A DNA stretch of 64,000 nucleotides from Thermoguttaceae bacterium (GTDB lineage Bacteria > Planctomycetota > Planctomycetia > Pirellulales > Thermoguttaceae): positions 1 to 64,000 of the forward strand of contig JAFRFG010000035.1 in assembly GCA_017434455.1 (NCBI GenBank), in the 5' to 3' direction. A program made the translations under genes and the position numbers. This document shows, piece after piece, positions 9,404 through 17,128 of the stretch (position 1 is the stretch's first letter; the number at the start of each line of letters is the position of its first letter). The notes under the pieces are model-generated. The model worked only from the letters and a program-made list of their open reading frames with translations, was not told the origin of the DNA and ran no database searches.

Positions 9404-9529
9404 GGGGGGACGGTAAACGCTGGGATGAAAATGGTTTCAGACGGCAGCCGGAATACCCTTGGGGCACAGGGGGGAGGCCCCCCCGGAAACCCTCTCAAAA
9501 ACAAGGCAGCGGCTGACTTAAAAGATTCC

Positions 9530-10912
9530 TTATCGGTCGAGGAACCGGATCAGGCGGTCGGTGTCGCTGAAATCGGGGATGATGATATCGGCGCAGGCGG
9601 CGGTGAGGCGATTGCGTTTCCAACTGTTGACGCTCTTTTTCTCGGCCTCGTTGCTTGCCACGCCGACGGTATAGCCGCCGACCTCTTTGACGTTCTCGAT
9701 CTCGACATAGCCGTCGCCGAAGGCGATCAGCTCGCGGCCGCCCAGGCCGTTGGCCTCGATCATCCGCTTGATGACCAGCGCCTTGGAGAACGACTTGTAG
9801 TCGTCCTGCGCGCCCCAGACACCGCCGTCAAAATAGCGGGTGACGTCGAGCAGATCGGCCTCCTCGCGCATAAACGGCTCATCGGTTCCGCTGGCCAGGA
9901 ACAGGCGCACCCCGCGGCGCGAGAGCGTTTCGAGAATCTGACGCGCGCCGGGAACCATATAGTCGTCCGGCTTGGCGCGGCCCGATTTCAGATCGGCGAT
10001 CCGGTCTTTGATCTTCTCGGAGAGGAGATCATGGTACTGACGCTTGTATTCCAGCGGCTCCAAGGCAGTGCCGCCGCGGCGGCTGACCTCTTCGGCCAGG
10101 CGGATGCACTGATAGATCGTCTGCTTTCCGGTGAGGGTATCGACGAACTCGCGCACCAGCGGCTTGACCTCTTCGGCAGTCGTGTTCGGGCACTGACAGA
10201 GGACCTCGATGAAGAAGGGGATCATCACATCCTGCCACCCCTGGCGGATGAGGGAGATCGTCCCGTCGAAGTCGAACAGCGCGGCTTTGAAGGGGAATCC
10301 GCGCTCGGGATAGCGGAAGACCTCGATATCGAACTGATCGTCAAGGACCTGCTGCAGCAGCGACACCAGCGCGTGCTCGTAGAGCATGTGCATATCTTCC
10401 AACTGTTCCATCGAGTCGGTCGGGGCGATGAGCGCCACGTCGGCGTACTGCTTGAGCTTCCCGCCGTCGCGTCCGCCGAACTCGATCACCTTCAGTCCCA
10501 TCTCTTTGGCGGTACGGGCGCCGTTGACGACGTTCGGCGAGTTGCCGCTGCCGCTGAAGGTGATAAAAAGATCCCCGGGATCGGCGTAGGTCTTGAGCAT
10601 GATCGAGTAGATATCGTCGTAGCAGAAGTCGTTCGCCAGACAGGTGACGATCGGCGTGCTGTCGCACAGGCAGATCGACCGGAACCCCTCGCGGCCGAAG
10701 CGGCGGGCCCCCTTGAGGAGGTCGTTGGCCATGTGCGAGGCGGTGGCGGCGCTTCCGCCGTTGCCGGCGATATAGATTCGGCTGCCGGTTTTCTTCGTGG
10801 CGAGGATCATCTCGGCGATCTGCTGGAGGGCCTGAAAATCGGTCCGCATCAGATCGGAAGCGACGGTCGAAGCGTAGTTTTTCAGAAAGTTGGCACCTTG
10901 AGCGATATCCAT
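9530..10912 (-). CDS. Fusion of a GmhA-like SIS isomerase and a HAD phosphatase
   Basis: This 460-residue protein joins two enzymes. Residues 1-195 form a SIS domain of the sedoheptulose-7-phosphate isomerase type, with IAGNGGSAATASH at 48-60, a second phosphate loop FSGSGNSPN at 119-127 and a His at 180 in the position of the GmhA catalytic His. The acidic residue after SHMAN is Asp where I expect Glu in GmhA. Residues 205-460 form a HAD phosphatase, with DFDGT at 214-218, an ASGTD motif II and an FGDG motif IV near the end. It could isomerise and dephosphorylate a heptose-like sugar phosphate. An AAGGA site precedes the ATG. The DUF89 gene lies 35 bases upstream on the same strand. Confidence 0.8.
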   Translation of the reverse strand: MDIAQGANFLKNYASTVASDLMRTDFQALQQIAEMILATKKTGSRIYIAGNGGSAATASHMANDLLKGARRFGREGFRSICLCDSTPIVTCLANDFCYDDIYSIMLKTYADPGDLFITFSGSGNSPNVVNGARTAKEMGLKVIEFGGRDGGKLKQYADVALIAPTDSMEQLEDMHMLYEHALVSLLQQVLDDQFDIEVFRYPERGFPFKAALFDFDGTISLIRQGWQDVMIPFFIEVLCQCPNTTAEEVKPLVREFVDTLTGKQTIYQCIRLAEEVSRRGGTALEPLEYKRQYHDLLSEKIKDRIADLKSGRAKPDDYMVPGARQILETLSRRGVRLFLASGTDEPFMREEADLLDVTRYFDGGVWGAQDDYKSFSKALVIKRMIEANGLGGRELIAFGDGYVEIENVKEVGGYTVGVASNEAEKKSVNSWKRNRLTAACADIIIPDFSDTDRLIRFLDR

Positions 10913-10947
10913 AGAACGTTCCTTAATTGTGAAATGGGAAAGTTGCT

Positions 10948-11832
10948 TTATTGTTCAGGATGAATTCGAATGACCATATCTCCCAGCGTCGTTCCCGCGT
11001 AGTGTGAGATAAACGGGCATTTCGACTTGAAGAGGAAGGCGATTTTCTTCGGCTGAAAGCGAGTAGTGTTTTCGACCAGAGTCTCGTAGTTGGCCAGTCC
11101 CTTGGAGATCACCAGGCCGTCGCCGGTGAAATGACGCAGGAACGGCTCGGAACATTCCTCAAGAAATGTCCCCAGCCCATCGTTGCCGTTGTCGATCACC
11201 TCGACATTTTCCATCGTGGTCAGCCCCGCGGCGACGGCGTCGTCGTAGGTGGCGTCGTTGATGATCGGCTTTCCCCGGACGGCGACGATCACTTTTTTGC
11301 CGAACAGCCCGATGATTTGCTCGATGAGAAGACGGTCGCAGACGATTTCGCCGGCATTGTCGGTGAGATAAAAGATTTGGTCACTCGCCTCAATGGCGGA
11401 GCGCAGCGTCGCGGTCGACCCGTTGATCGGGCCGCACAGGGCGTTGTCGAACGCCTGTTCGATTGTCTTTTGAGCTACCGTCCCCAAGGCGTTGTCGATG
11501 ATATTGCCGGTGATCGCTAGTCGGACGGCGGTATCGAACGGGTCGGCGGAAGAGACGATCCTGTGGCGCGCCATTTCGAGCTGATCGAGCATCGAACCGT
11601 TGGCGCGCCGTTTTTCAGCCAGGTAGGGGTCGGGATTGCCGGTTACTCGGCGGATGATCCGATGAATGTCCCGTCCGAGGATCGGCGGGGGGGCCAGCGC
11701 GTCGGAATCGAGGATTTTTCTCATGCAGTCCAGAAAGACCATTCGGTGCGTCTGAAGGTCATTACTGGCGAAGCGGGCCGCTTCGAGCGACTGCCGCAGG
11801 AGGCAAAGATAACAGTCGATGGCTGAGGGCAT
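10948..11832 (-). CDS. DUF89/ARMT1-like metal-dependent phosphatase
   Basis: The 294-residue protein matches the DUF89 family of damage-control phosphatases. Visible signatures are the N-terminal CYLC pair near residue 6, the LTDNAGE metal/substrate motif near residue 147, the ISKGLANYE segment near 239 and a late KSKCP segment. Related enzymes remove phosphate from harmful or side-product sugar phosphates and from 4'-phosphopantetheine. It lies 35 bases upstream of the SIS-HAD fusion and is probably cotranscribed with it, which suggests both act on a shared sugar phosphate. That link is inference. Confidence 0.82.
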   Translation of the reverse strand: MPSAIDCYLCLLRQSLEAARFASNDLQTHRMVFLDCMRKILDSDALAPPPILGRDIHRIIRRVTGNPDPYLAEKRRANGSMLDQLEMARHRIVSSADPFDTAVRLAITGNIIDNALGTVAQKTIEQAFDNALCGPINGSTATLRSAIEASDQIFYLTDNAGEIVCDRLLIEQIIGLFGKKVIVAVRGKPIINDATYDDAVAAGLTTMENVEVIDNGNDGLGTFLEECSEPFLRHFTGDGLVISKGLANYETLVENTTRFQPKKIAFLFKSKCPFISHYAGTTLGDMVIRIHPEQ

Positions 11833-11938
11833 AGACCAAAAACCGATGGAGGGATTTTTGTACTGCCCAAAGCGATTGGCCGCTTTTCGCGCTCGAAGAA
11901 TATATCTCGATAATAAATATCTCGATAATATTGTGAGA

Positions 11939-13513
11939 CTATGGCAAGCCGGCGGTTGTCAATTTGGGCGAAATCTTCAGACGCTTGCTCCCTCTGAGTA
12001 TATCGAGCGAGGCGATAGAGTCAACGGCCGAAAGCCCGATAATATGGTTGAAATGGTCGCCGTCCTCAACGATTTGACCATTGCAGGCGATGATGATATC
12101 CCCCTCTTGGACACCGGCCTGTTCGGCGGGAGAATTGGGCCAAACACGCAGTACCCGGGTTCCGATAAACTGGTCGGCGAACTGGCCGGTCGATCCGTCG
12201 ATCGCCCCGCGCCGCAGTCCCATCGCCGCCTTGGCCTCGGCGCCGAACTGTCGGTCGAGATCCAGGCCGATGAACGGGCGCTTATACGCTCCGTCTCGGA
12301 TCAGCCGCGCGGCCAATTGACGAACGTGATTGATCGGGATCGCCAGCCCCACCCCCTCGCTGGCGCCGCTTTTGGTGGCGATGATCGTGACGATGCCGAT
12401 CACCTGACCATGCTCATTGAGCAGCGGACCGCCGGAGTTCCCCGGATTGATCGCCGCGTCGGTCTGGAGGAAGTTCTGGAATTGGTCTTTATTTCCCAGG
12501 GGAAGGGCGCGGCGGCTCACCCCGCTGATGATGCCGCTGGAAATCGAACCCTCCAGCCCAAAGGGACTTCCGATCGCGTAGACGCGGTCGATGATGCGCA
12601 CCGTGTCGCTGTCGCCGATCGGGGCGGCGACGAGGTTCTTTTCTTCCAGACGAAGCAGGGCGATATCGAATTCGGGGCAGCTGAGAATCTGCGTCGGGTG
12701 CAGCGTTCGATGGTCGTGGAGGACAATATGAACCTCGTCGGTCGACACCGCGTTGCCGGCGACGTGGTTATTGGTGATCACGAAGAACTCACCGCGGGCG
12801 GTTTTGGTGATCACCCCGCCCCCGGTTTCGACCGAGGGACGGCGGTTGCCGCCGGTGACCTCTTTCATTACGGTCGCCTCGATATGGACCACCGCCGGAC
12901 GGGTCTCCTCAATCCAGTGGCGCCGCGCGGCCGAGACGCGATCCATCAGCGAGCGGGCCGACTCGTCGTTGAGGTTAATGGGGTCGGTAGGCGACGGGGT
13001 AGGGACCGAGGCACGGAAGCTGGCCGGACGAACCGCCTCTTCGCTGCCGCTGGTGGTATATTCGGCGCTGTGAACGGCGCCGTCGGCGCCGTTCGCCGAG
13101 TCGACCGGAACCAAAGAGCCGGTGCGGGGCTGCGGGGCCAGCGCCGCCGGAGGGGCGGCGACGGGGACCAAGGTGGTGTTTCCGGTGAGGTGAACCGTCG
13201 CCGTGTTGCTTTCCTCGGAGGTGGTGGAGGTGTTGTGGAATACCCCTCGCTCTTGTGCCGGTACGCTTACCGCCCTTCGCTCGAACGAGCGGTCTGCCGA
13301 GACCGAGCGAAAGTCACTCTTGGTGGATGGATTTGTCGGTTCGTCGTGGTCGATGGCGTACAAAACAGCGACCAGCAGCATGGGAAGTGCCAGAAGTGCC
13401 TTCCCCACGCGGGGGGCCTTGCCGGCTAATACCACATAGAAGACGCACAGCTGCAGCGCCAGCACTGCCAGCACTACGGGAAGCAGTCCAATGATGTCGA
13501 TTAAAGTCTTCAT
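11939..13513 (-). CDS. Membrane-anchored HtrA/Deg-like serine protease with one PDZ domain
   Basis: The 524-residue protein starts with two hydrophobic spans (about 7-30 and 38-53). A Ser/Thr/Pro/Ala-rich linker follows to about residue 185. The trypsin-like domain covers about 195-400 with an intact catalytic triad: His250 (TNNHVAG), Asp283 (FDIALL) and Ser360 (GNSGGP). One PDZ domain follows from about 405 to 515 (GTRVLRVWPNSPAEQAGVQEGD). It is expected to degrade misfolded proteins outside the inner membrane. The N-terminal double span differs from the cleavable signal peptide of DegP. An AGAGG site precedes the ATG. It is the only gene between the DUF89 gene and the divergent asd. Confidence 0.9.
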   Translation of the reverse strand: MKTLIDIIGLLPVVLAVLALQLCVFYVVLAGKAPRVGKALLALPMLLVAVLYAIDHDEPTNPSTKSDFRSVSADRSFERRAVSVPAQERGVFHNTSTTSEESNTATVHLTGNTTLVPVAAPPAALAPQPRTGSLVPVDSANGADGAVHSAEYTTSGSEEAVRPASFRASVPTPSPTDPINLNDESARSLMDRVSAARRHWIEETRPAVVHIEATVMKEVTGGNRRPSVETGGGVITKTARGEFFVITNNHVAGNAVSTDEVHIVLHDHRTLHPTQILSCPEFDIALLRLEEKNLVAAPIGDSDTVRIIDRVYAIGSPFGLEGSISSGIISGVSRRALPLGNKDQFQNFLQTDAAINPGNSGGPLLNEHGQVIGIVTIIATKSGASEGVGLAIPINHVRQLAARLIRDGAYKRPFIGLDLDRQFGAEAKAAMGLRRGAIDGSTGQFADQFIGTRVLRVWPNSPAEQAGVQEGDIIIACNGQIVEDGDHFNHIIGLSAVDSIASLDILRGSKRLKISPKLTTAGLP

Positions 13514-13651
13514 GACCGTCGTACCTCTTAGAACCGGAATAATCCGAATAACTATACCGTTTCAGTATAATCAATACGCCTTAAGAGGCCAGAGTTACCC
13601 AAGTTTTTATGGAGGTTTTTTCTTTGGATTCTGGAAACAGGGCGAAAAGTG

Positions 13652-13676
13652 AAACGATTGTATCGTTTTTAACGAT
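13652..13676. repeat. Inverted AAACGAT/ATCGTTT repeat plus a third half-site
   Basis: AAACGAT at 13652-13658 and ATCGTTT at 13662-13668 form a perfect 7-bp inverted repeat with a TGT spacer, and AACGAT recurs at 13671-13676. It lies in the 258-base gap between the divergent protease gene and asd, just upstream of a TATAAA at 13693-13698. It could be an operator or a weak hairpin. Confidence 0.35.
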
Positions 13677-13771
13677 TTTGCGGGTCGCGCAATATAAAGG
13701 GCTGGCGGTTTTCGGCTCCTCTATCCCTTGTCATCTCCCCGGTATGAAGCATAATTTTCGTTGAGTGTTCC

Positions 13772-14815
13772 TTGACCGTTTCCCGCAACAACTATGGAGC
13801 AAGTCCTGCCGTGTACGATTCCGTTGCCGTCGTTGGCGCCACCGGCGCTGTTGGAACCCTAATCCGCCGCCTTCTCGAAGAGCGGAAGTTCCCCTATAAA
13901 AAGATGAAGTTCATCGCCTCGAAGCGCAGCGCTGGAAGGAAAATCCCTTTCAATGGTACCGAGATTACGGTCGAGGAACTGTGTCCCGAGGCGTTTGACG
14001 GTGTCGATCTGGTGATCGCCAGCACCCCCGACGATACCGCCCGCGACTTTGTCCCCGAAGCCCGCAAGCGGGTGAAGGTCATCGTCGACGAGTCCGGCTA
14101 CTGGCGGATGAACGAAGAAGTCCCGCTTGTCATCCCCGAAGTCAACGCCGAGGATATCCGCAAGCACAAGGGACTCATCTCCAGCCCGAACTGCTCGACC
14201 ACCCAGCTGGTCGTCGCGCTGAAGCCGCTTCATGATTACGGTACCGTCAAGCGCGTGGTCGTCAGCACTTACCAGGCGACCAGCGGCGCCGGTGTGGCCG
14301 GCACCCGCGACCTGATCAACGGCACGAAGGCCGATCTGGAGGGTAAGCCGTACCAGAACGAGACATTCCCCTACACGATCGCTTTCAACTGCATTCCTCA
14401 GATCGGCAGCGAAAAGCATGACGGCTACACCAGCGAAGAGCTGAAGCTCCTTTACGAGACCCGCAAGATCCTCGGCGACGACTCGATCCTCGTCTGCCCG
14501 ACGGCGGTCCGCGTTCCGGTCTCCAACTGCCACAGTGAGTCGGTTCTGGTCGAGACCGAGAAAAAGATCTCCGTCGAAAAGGCGCGCGAGCTCTTCGCTC
14601 AGATGCCCGGCGTCATCGTGGTGGACGACCTGACCAAAAAGCAGTACCCGATGCCGTGCAATTGCCACGATACCGACGAGGTCTATGTCGGCCGTATTCG
14701 CGAGGACCTTTCTTCCCCCAACGGTCTGGCGTTTTGGGTCGTCAGTGACAATCTGCGCAAGGGGGCCGCGACCAACGCGGTTCAAATCGCGGAATGGATC
14801 CAGAAGAACCTTTAA
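13772..14815 (+). CDS. asd: Aspartate-semialdehyde dehydrogenase
   Basis: Asd reduces aspartyl phosphate to aspartate semialdehyde, the branch point to lysine/diaminopimelate, threonine and methionine. The 347-residue sequence has the NADP loop VGATGAVG near residue 21, the catalytic cysteine in SSPNCSTTQ near residue 145 and a conserved CIPQIG segment; a late PVSNCHSES segment carries the second conserved region. The longest frame starts at TTG (13772) with little ribosome-binding support. A GTG at 13811, preceded by GGAG, would give a protein 13 residues shorter and closer to the usual N-terminus. The end overlaps truA by 22 bases, so the two are translationally close. hom, which uses the product, lies at 38.9 kb. 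Confidence 0.93.
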   Translation: MTVSRNNYGASPAVYDSVAVVGATGAVGTLIRRLLEERKFPYKKMKFIASKRSAGRKIPFNGTEITVEELCPEAFDGVDLVIASTPDDTARDFVPEARKRVKVIVDESGYWRMNEEVPLVIPEVNAEDIRKHKGLISSPNCSTTQLVVALKPLHDYGTVKRVVVSTYQATSGAGVAGTRDLINGTKADLEGKPYQNETFPYTIAFNCIPQIGSEKHDGYTSEELKLLYETRKILGDDSILVCPTAVRVPVSNCHSESVLVETEKKISVEKARELFAQMPGVIVVDDLTKKQYPMPCNCHDTDEVYVGRIREDLSSPNGLAFWVVSDNLRKGAATNAVQIAEWIQKNL

Positions 14816-15639
14816 CGTTTTCCTCCGGTACGGGGCGTGTCGTTCGGCTTGAAGTGGCCTACGACGGCGCCCCTTTCTCGGGGTGGCAGGTTCAGCCCTC
14901 CCAGCGTGTCGCCACCGTTCAAGGGGTTCTCCAAGACGCGGTGGCTAAAGTCACCGGCCGCCGCGCCGAGGTTATCGGCAGCGGCCGGACCGACGCCGGT
15001 GTCCACGCTCTTTGTCAGACGGCCGCCTTTCGAACCGTTTCCTCCATTCCTCCCGAAAGAATTGCCGCGGCGCTGAATACTCATCTTCCCCCGTCGATTC
15101 GCGTCCTTCGCTCCGGCCTTGAGGCGGACGGTTTTCACCCGATTCGCGACGCGATCAAGAAGCGCTATCGTTATCTTCTGTCCGACCGCCATCCGGCCGA
15201 TCCGCTCTTAACGGGCCGTATCTGGACGGTGCTTCGCCGATTAGATATTGACCGAATGATTCAGGCCTCGCGGCATATCCCCGGAAAGCGTGATTTCGCC
15301 GCGTTTCAGTCGGCCGGCTCCCCGCGGGTCTCGACCGTACGGACGATCTTCGATTTGACCGTCACCCCGCTCGATTGGCCGTCGATTGACCGGACCCCCT
15401 TTCTCCCGCGCCCGGGGTGTATGATCGCCATTGAGGTCGAAGCCGATGGCTTTCTCTATAATATGGTCCGCTCGATCGCCGGGACGCTGGCCGCCTTCGC
15501 TCAGGGGCGGGCCGGTTTCGAAAATCCCGACGATATGGCGGCTGTCATCGCCTCGCGCGACCGCGCCCGCGCCGGGGCGACGGCCCCCCCGCACGGGCTT
15601 TATCTGCTGGGAGCCCTCTATCCGGGGGACACGCCATGA
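14794..15639 (+). CDS. truA: tRNA pseudouridine synthase A
   Basis: TruA converts uridines 38-40 of the tRNA anticodon stem-loop to pseudouridine. The 281-residue protein has the family opening YDGAPFSGWQ, the catalytic Asp in GSGRTDAGVHA near residue 67, and the late FLYNMVRSIAG segment. The first 15 residues extend beyond the usual start and come from the overlap with asd; no better downstream start codon is present before the conserved core. The stop overlaps the start of the next gene as ATGA, indicating coupled translation. Confidence 0.92.
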   Translation: MDPEEPLTFSSGTGRVVRLEVAYDGAPFSGWQVQPSQRVATVQGVLQDAVAKVTGRRAEVIGSGRTDAGVHALCQTAAFRTVSSIPPERIAAALNTHLPPSIRVLRSGLEADGFHPIRDAIKKRYRYLLSDRHPADPLLTGRIWTVLRRLDIDRMIQASRHIPGKRDFAAFQSAGSPRVSTVRTIFDLTVTPLDWPSIDRTPFLPRPGCMIAIEVEADGFLYNMVRSIAGTLAAFAQGRAGFENPDDMAAVIASRDRARAGATAPPHGLYLLGALYPGDTP

Positions 15640-16556
15640 AGTCGTATCGCTGGCTTGCTTTCGTCGTCGCCTTCGCCGTCGGCTTGACGTGTCCGCCGCT
15701 GCAGGTTCTCTCGCCGACGATCCCCTGGTTTGTTCGGTTTATGCTTCTGGTCGTCTTTTTGGGGATCGACCCCCAGCAGATGCGCCCCTGTTTCAGTCAC
15801 CTGGCGCTGCTGGGTTTCAATGTGGGGATGCCGCTGTTGCTGTGGAAGCTCTTCGCCCTGGCGGGGAGAAACGACTATGGGCTGATCGCCTTTTTTACCG
15901 CCGTTGCCCCGACCGCGACGGCGGCGCCGGTGGTGATCGGCTTTCTCGGCCGCAAGGTCGAGTACGTCACCACGGCGCTTTTGATCACCACCGTCGGTAC
16001 GGCGGTGGCACTGGTCCCGATCATCCCGATCGTCGTCGACCGCCCCGCGCCGGGGCTGTTTCTCGACGTCGCCGCGCGGGTAGGCGGTACCATTGTCCTT
16101 CCCCTGCTTCTGGCCCTGGTGATTCGGGTTTTGTTTCCTAAGAGCAAAGCGCTTCCCCCAAAACTCAAAAAGGTCGTCTTTGCCTCGTGGCTGTGCGTTC
16201 TGACGATTATTTTATCAGGGGCGTCGAACTGCCTGCGGGGGGAGGGGGGCGTCTCGATCCTTCCGGCCGCGGTACTGATCTCGCTGGGGATCTGTGTGAT
16301 TAACTTCCTCGGCGGCTTCTTTTTGGGCGAAAAGGATAATCGCCGGGAGGCGAGCCAGGCGCTCGGCCAAAAGAACACTTCCATCACCGTCTGGCTGGCG
16401 ATGACCTACGCCGATCCGATCACCGCCTTGGGACCGACGCTCTACGTCTTATGGCACAACGGCTATAACGCCTGGCAGATGAGCCGCTGTAAAGAAAGCG
16501 CCGGCGCCGAAGAAAACGCCGGTGCCGATCGACAAAACAACAGCGAAAACCGCTAA
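15636..16556 (+). CDS. BASS-type (bile acid:sodium symporter family) transporter
   Basis: This 306-residue protein has about nine to ten hydrophobic helices. The AVAPTATAAPVV segment in mid-sequence and the late GQKNTSITVWLA helix correspond to the conserved crossover region of the BASS superfamily, where GQKNT-like sequences are typical. These proteins carry organic anions with sodium; bacterial members transport pantoate, pyruvate, bile acids or similar compounds. The substrate is not predictable. The start overlaps the truA stop by four bases. The 3' end overlaps the convergent rnhA stop by four bases. Confidence 0.72.
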   Translation: MKSYRWLAFVVAFAVGLTCPPLQVLSPTIPWFVRFMLLVVFLGIDPQQMRPCFSHLALLGFNVGMPLLLWKLFALAGRNDYGLIAFFTAVAPTATAAPVVIGFLGRKVEYVTTALLITTVGTAVALVPIIPIVVDRPAPGLFLDVAARVGGTIVLPLLLALVIRVLFPKSKALPPKLKKVVFASWLCVLTIILSGASNCLRGEGGVSILPAAVLISLGICVINFLGGFFLGEKDNRREASQALGQKNTSITVWLAMTYADPITALGPTLYVLWHNGYNAWQMSRCKESAGAEENAGADRQNNSENR

Positions 16557-17038
16557 CCCATTTCGGCCTGGATCTTCTTCGACTCGGCCACCGCCAGCTC
16601 GTCGCAGCGTTCATTCTCGGGATGGCCCGAGTGCCCCTTCACCTTGGTGAAGACCAGATGATGCTGTTCGGCCAATCGGTCGAGCGCCTGCCAAAGGTCA
16701 ACGTTTTTCACCTCGGCGAGCTTTCCGTTTTCGCGTCTTTTCCAGCCGTTTTTCTTCCACGAGGCCATCCACGACGACAGCCCGCCCAGAACGTAGGCGC
16801 TGTCGCTGATGATCTCGACACTCGTGGGGCGTTTGAGGGTCGAGAGCCCCTCGATGACGGCGCGCAGCTCCATCCGATTATTGGTGGTGAGCTGCTCCCC
16901 GCCGCAGCGCTCCAGCGACTTGCCGGTAGGGGGGTGAACAAGAATAAACGCCCACCCCCCGGGGCCGGGATTCCCCAGGCAGGAACCGTCGGTGTACAGA
17001 AGCACTTCCCCCCGAATACTCTTTTTGGCTTCCGTCAT
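16553..17038 (-). CDS. rnhA: Ribonuclease HI
   Basis: RNase HI cleaves the RNA strand of RNA-DNA hybrids. The 161-residue protein has all four acidic catalytic positions in context: YTDGSC near residue 15, NNRMELRAV near 54, ISDSAYV near 77, and the late NERCDELA segment near 145, preceded by the KGHSGH loop. An upstream in-frame ATG at 17086 exists, but the ATG at 17038 has a GGGAG site and gives family length. The last four bases overlap the convergent transporter gene. Confidence 0.94.
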   Translation of the reverse strand: MTEAKKSIRGEVLLYTDGSCLGNPGPGGWAFILVHPPTGKSLERCGGEQLTTNNRMELRAVIEGLSTLKRPTSVEIISDSAYVLGGLSSWMASWKKNGWKRRENGKLAEVKNVDLWQALDRLAEQHHLVFTKVKGHSGHPENERCDELAVAESKKIQAEMG

Positions 17039-17068
17039 GGCAAAACTCCCTTTTCGCTTTTTTCTAAG

Positions 17069-17104
17069 AAAAACGCCGCGCACCAACCGTGGCCGTGCGC
17101 GGCG
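17069..17104 (-). terminator. Terminator of the SSS symporter gene
   Basis: A 10-bp GC-only stem (17074-17083 with 17095-17104) is followed on the minus strand by five T. It begins 25 bases after the stop of the symporter gene and separates it from rnhA. Confidence 0.8.
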
Positions 17105-17128
17105 CGGGGAAGAACCTTTAGGGGAGAA

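Noticed and set aside
8528..10963. A very long plus-strand open frame (811 codons) antisense to the agmatinase and SIS-HAD genes
   Set aside because: It spans two well-recognised minus-strand enzymes and their gap, and its translation is Arg/Asp/Gly-rich without any motif. Such frames arise from the high G+C content.
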